Of a stretch of 43,385 bases of DNA, positions 41,151 to 43,385 are shown one piece after another. This DNA is from Bacteroidales bacterium UBA4912. Lineage in GTDB: Bacteria > Bacteroidota > Bacteroidia > Bacteroidales > Dysgonomonadaceae. Position 1 is the stretch's first letter, and every line of letters begins with the position of its first letter. The stretch spans positions 50,340 through 93,724 of the forward strand of contig DHCC01000002.1 in NCBI GenBank assembly GCA_002398875.1, read 5' to 3'. Below the pieces are notes generated by a model. The model was not told the DNA's origin and did not search any database. It was given only the letters and a program-made list of their open reading frames with translations. Position numbers and translations under genes: made by a program.

Positions 41151-42209
41151 ATGAAAAATAAATGGTCTTTTTTTCTTGTTCTCCTAATGATATTATGTGA
41201 TAGATCAATTGCAGGGGAAGATAATACATTTTCTTTATTGAAGCCTCGAATAGTTGTATTAACTGACGTTTCGACATGGGAGACTGACGACAGTGAGTCT
41301 TTAGTTCGATTATTTGCCTACGCGGATTTGTTTGAGATTGAGGCTCTGATTTATACAACAGGGTGGAGCTTGGGCGAGACACGCGATGATTTTTTTAATT
41401 TAATTTATATTGCAATAGATGCCTACGGGAAAGATCTGCCTAACATGATGAAGCGTTCCAGTCAGGAAAAACATTTGCTCAATGAGAATAAACAAGTGAT
41501 TGGTTATTGGCCGAGTGCAAACTACCTTCGGGAACGTACAGTATTCGGAAGTAGAAAAAGAGGAATGGAGTTTATTGGAAAGGATAACGATGTCGCACAA
41601 TCCATCTGGAGAGTGGAAAAGGAACGGTCTGAAAATGAGCTGTCTGCATTTCTTCGCAAAATACCAATATATGCTATTACGGATCAGGATAGGGATCAGA
41701 GAACCCCTTTTGATATAAGCAGCCATCAATGGATTCGTCGTGAATTTGAAAAAGACCTTTTATTCCTTTGGGATGAGAGTGCATGGATGTATCAAAATGG
41801 AACGGGAAAAAATAACTGGAAAGAATATGAAACAAATATTCAAGGGCATGGTCATCTTGGCAATGTATACCCTAAGTATAAATTTGGAGTCGAAGGTGAT
41901 ACACCTTCCTTTCTTTATGTAATGCCTAATGGACTCAACAATCCATTAAAACCTAGTTATGCCGGTTGGGATGGTTATTTTGAATGGGGTATTGGACCAG
42001 ATAATGAGACGTATGCAGATAATAACCAACAGGGGTGTGTAAAAGAAATCTCAAACCAATACGAGAGCTACTTTTATCCGACAATCTTTCGCGATTTTGC
42101 GGCTCGCATGGATTGGGCTAAAGATGGTTCAGGAAATCATAACCCTATAGTTGTAATAAATGATCAAACGGGGATAGATTTCATTGAAATAAATACAACT
42201 AATAATTGA
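41151..42209 (+). CDS. DUF1593-family secreted protein (nucleoside-hydrolase-like), internally deleted and C-terminally short
   Basis: A 352-residue exported protein (signal peptide MKNKWSFFLVLLMILCDRSIAG). It matches the PF07632 family, which has a nucleoside-hydrolase-like fold and was first noted in a Saccharophagus cellulose-binding protein: KPRIVVLTDVSTWETDDSES, the VRLFAYADLFEIEALI strand, GHGHLGNVYPKYKFGVEGDTPSFLYVMPNGLN. Compared with its neighbour, about 29 residues are absent between GKDND and VAQSIW (junction 41591/41592), including the conserved WGG strand. It also ends at HNPIVVIN..., where longer homologues continue into a C-terminal domain. Function of the family is unclear. 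The next gene starts 5 nt after its stop. Confidence 0.75.
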   Translation: MKNKWSFFLVLLMILCDRSIAGEDNTFSLLKPRIVVLTDVSTWETDDSESLVRLFAYADLFEIEALIYTTGWSLGETRDDFFNLIYIAIDAYGKDLPNMMKRSSQEKHLLNENKQVIGYWPSANYLRERTVFGSRKRGMEFIGKDNDVAQSIWRVEKERSENELSAFLRKIPIYAITDQDRDQRTPFDISSHQWIRREFEKDLLFLWDESAWMYQNGTGKNNWKEYETNIQGHGHLGNVYPKYKFGVEGDTPSFLYVMPNGLNNPLKPSYAGWDGYFEWGIGPDNETYADNNQQGCVKEISNQYESYFYPTIFRDFAARMDWAKDGSGNHNPIVVINDQTGIDFIEINTTNN

Positions 42210-42214
42210 CAGAT

Positions 42215-43258
42215 ATGAAGCATTATATGAAGTTAATCATTTTTTTGATTCTATCAACAATATTTATTGCGAATGGATTCTCTCGTCATCGGATAGTTAT
42301 TATGACAGATTTTCCTCCTGCGGATGTCATCCCAGGAGGGTTGGGTTTTGGACCAGCCGATAAACGCAGTGATTCTGACGATGTACAGTCGATGGTTCGC
42401 TTTTTACTCTATTCAAATTGCTTTGAGGTGGAGGGGCTTGTTGCAACGTCTGCTACATTCGCAAATGTCGCAAATAAGCAGAATATATTTGATATATTAT
42501 ACTTATATGATCACGTATACGAAAATCTTTATCGGCATAACCAACTGTATCCTTCAGCAGATAAACTCCGTTCCGTAACATGGCAGGGAAATTCAGGCAC
42601 TTGGGGACGACCTGCCTCTGAAATTATTGGCCAGGGAAGAGACAGCGAAGCTTCCGAAAAGATAATTGATTTGCTGGAACAAGAAGATCAAAGACCTATC
42701 TGGTTTAGCATATGGGGAGGTTCTTGCGACTTAGCGCAAGCATTATGGAAGATAAGAGAAACTCTAACTCCAGCAGAAGCAAACGAATTGCTGAAGAAAA
42801 TTCGCATATACATGATTGGATTGCAGGATGGTTCAGGACAATGGATGCTTGACACATTCCCTGAGCTATTCATCATAATGTCTGCTGGAAATTATATGGG
42901 AATGTTCAATAATGCTCCGGGCGCTGACATAACTCTGTCAGACCTGGATTGGATTAATAGAAATATCCGCAAAGGACACGGGCTTTTAGGAATAATATAT
43001 CCTGAAAGTGGTTTTTATCCGGAAACACCCGGAGTATGGGAAGGTGACTCTCCATCTTTTTTATATCTTGTCAGTGCGTTTAAAGGGATCAACGACTCAG
43101 AGAGGCCAGATCAGGAAAGCTGGGGAGGAAAATTCATTCAACCGGAAGCAACAAAGAATCACTGGTTTGATGATCCAGCAGGAAGTCAGACCGTCTCAAA
43201 ATGGAGAAAACAAGTCCAGGAAGATTTTGCATTTCGTGCGAATTGGATGTTGCCATAA
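42215..43258 (+). CDS. DUF1593-family secreted protein (nucleoside-hydrolase-like)
   Basis: A 347-residue exported protein (signal peptide within MKHYMKLIIFLILSTIFIANGFS). It is a paralogue of the preceding gene: HRIVIMTDFPPADVIPGG with an acidic SDSDDVQSMVRF metal-site-like stretch, RPIWFSIWGGSCDLAQALWK, and HGLLGIIYPESGFYPETPGVW then GDSPSFLYLVSAF. It retains the WGG strand missing from its neighbour. It has only the nucleoside-hydrolase-like domain, with no C-terminal extension. The ATG at 42215 lies 5 nt after the upstream stop, implying translational coupling; ATG 42227 is an alternative, and the in-frame TTG at 42206 overlaps the upstream stop. A glycan- or nucleoside-related role is inference. 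Confidence 0.82.
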   Translation: MKHYMKLIIFLILSTIFIANGFSRHRIVIMTDFPPADVIPGGLGFGPADKRSDSDDVQSMVRFLLYSNCFEVEGLVATSATFANVANKQNIFDILYLYDHVYENLYRHNQLYPSADKLRSVTWQGNSGTWGRPASEIIGQGRDSEASEKIIDLLEQEDQRPIWFSIWGGSCDLAQALWKIRETLTPAEANELLKKIRIYMIGLQDGSGQWMLDTFPELFIIMSAGNYMGMFNNAPGADITLSDLDWINRNIRKGHGLLGIIYPESGFYPETPGVWEGDSPSFLYLVSAFKGINDSERPDQESWGGKFIQPEATKNHWFDDPAGSQTVSKWRKQVQEDFAFRANWMLP

Positions 43259-43298
43259 ATCATCTTGAAAAAATTTCAGAAGTCAGAAGTAAGTATAT

Positions 43299-43337
43299 AA
43301 AAAACCCGGTTTTACATTCTAAGGTGTAAAACCGGGT
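43299..43337 (-). terminator. Strong hairpin terminator near the window end
   Basis: Perfect 13-bp stem ACCCGGTTTTACA (43304-43316) / TGTAAAACCGGGT (43325-43337) with an 8-nt loop. The A-run at 43299-43304 becomes a T-tract on the minus strand, so it would terminate a minus-strand transcript entering from the right edge, and may also stop the DUF1593 operon. Confidence 0.75.
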
Positions 43338-43370
43338 ATAAACTTTGCAACTTGCTAAAATCAGCCTTGT

Positions 43371-43385
43371 TGGCGGTATGGACGG
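43371..43385 (-). tRNA. Possible 3' end of a tRNA gene, cut by the window edge
   Basis: Read on the minus strand, the last bases end in ...CCATACCGCCA: an encoded CCA tail, G as discriminator base and a seven-base acceptor arm, preceded by what could be the end of a T-stem. A strong minus-strand terminator lies 34 nt beyond. A G73 tRNA such as Asp is possible, but 15 bases cannot decide it. Confidence 0.4.

Noticed and set aside
42206..42214. TTG start of the second DUF1593 gene overlapping the upstream stop
   Set aside because: ATG codons at 42215 and 42227 give a normal signal peptide, and TTG starts are rare in this group.

Overview
The window reads as chromosome from an anaerobic member of the Bacteroidales. 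The evidence is AT-rich intergenic DNA, many start sites preceded by the Bacteroidetes promoter signature (TTTG about 20 nt upstream of TAnnTTTG), glycogen handling by a GDE/GT/GH57 trio, a GH109-type lipoprotein, pyruvate formate-lyase with its activase, an FprA flavodiiron protein, and RNase Y. A family such as Dysgonomonadaceae is possible but cannot be fixed from this sequence. No rRNA operon, IS element, prophage or CRISPR array is visible.

Layout. 1-3.8 kb: AraC-type regulator, secreted L,D-transpeptidase-like protein, rhomboid protease, FAD/Rieske oxidoreductase. 4.2-7.5 kb: a compact cluster of an Rrf2 regulator with an IscR-like cysteine pattern, a YceI protein whose reading frame is broken just after its signal peptide, an outer-membrane barrel protein, and a second YceI protein. 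7.7-12.1 kb (minus): GC-richer serine hydrolase, mnmE, P-loop nucleoside kinase. 12.2-15.7 kb: SUI1/eIF1-like factor and an AddA-like UvrD helicase-nuclease. 15.8-18.3 kb: secreted esterase, small GNAT protein, and a two-gene thioredoxin-like operon. 18.5-23.3 kb (minus): nagB, fprA, lgt, meso-diaminopimelate dehydrogenase and a second rhomboid. 23.4-28.1 kb: glycogen operon. 28.2-30.5 kb (minus): rny, zapA and a small coiled-coil gene, divergent from a B3/B4-domain gene. 31.3-34.9 kb (minus): a wzz/wza polysaccharide export pair. 35-39.1 kb: HAD protein, pflB, pflA. 39.2-43.3 kb: GH109-like lipoprotein and two DUF1593 (nucleoside-hydrolase-like) secreted proteins. The last 15 bases look like the 3' end of a minus-strand tRNA.

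Most genes are housekeeping, envelope or fermentation functions. The observations most worth a second look are: (a) a 167-bp interrupted palindrome followed by four 18-bp degenerate tandem repeats between pflB and pflA; (b) an in-frame loss of about 29 residues in the first DUF1593 protein, exposed by its neighbour; (c) the Rrf2/YceI/barrel/YceI cluster, with a frameshift and a 20-bp dyad plus shared AACTATA half-sites; (d) Asp-to-Asn changes at positions expected to be catalytic in both the debranching enzyme and the GH57 protein of the glycogen operon; (e) an 18-bp perfect palindrome overlapping the pflB promoter.

No search could be run. Family names come from motif recognition. Several starts were moved from the longest possible frame to an internal ATG, because the upstream codon was GTG or TTG or lay inside or upstream of a promoter.
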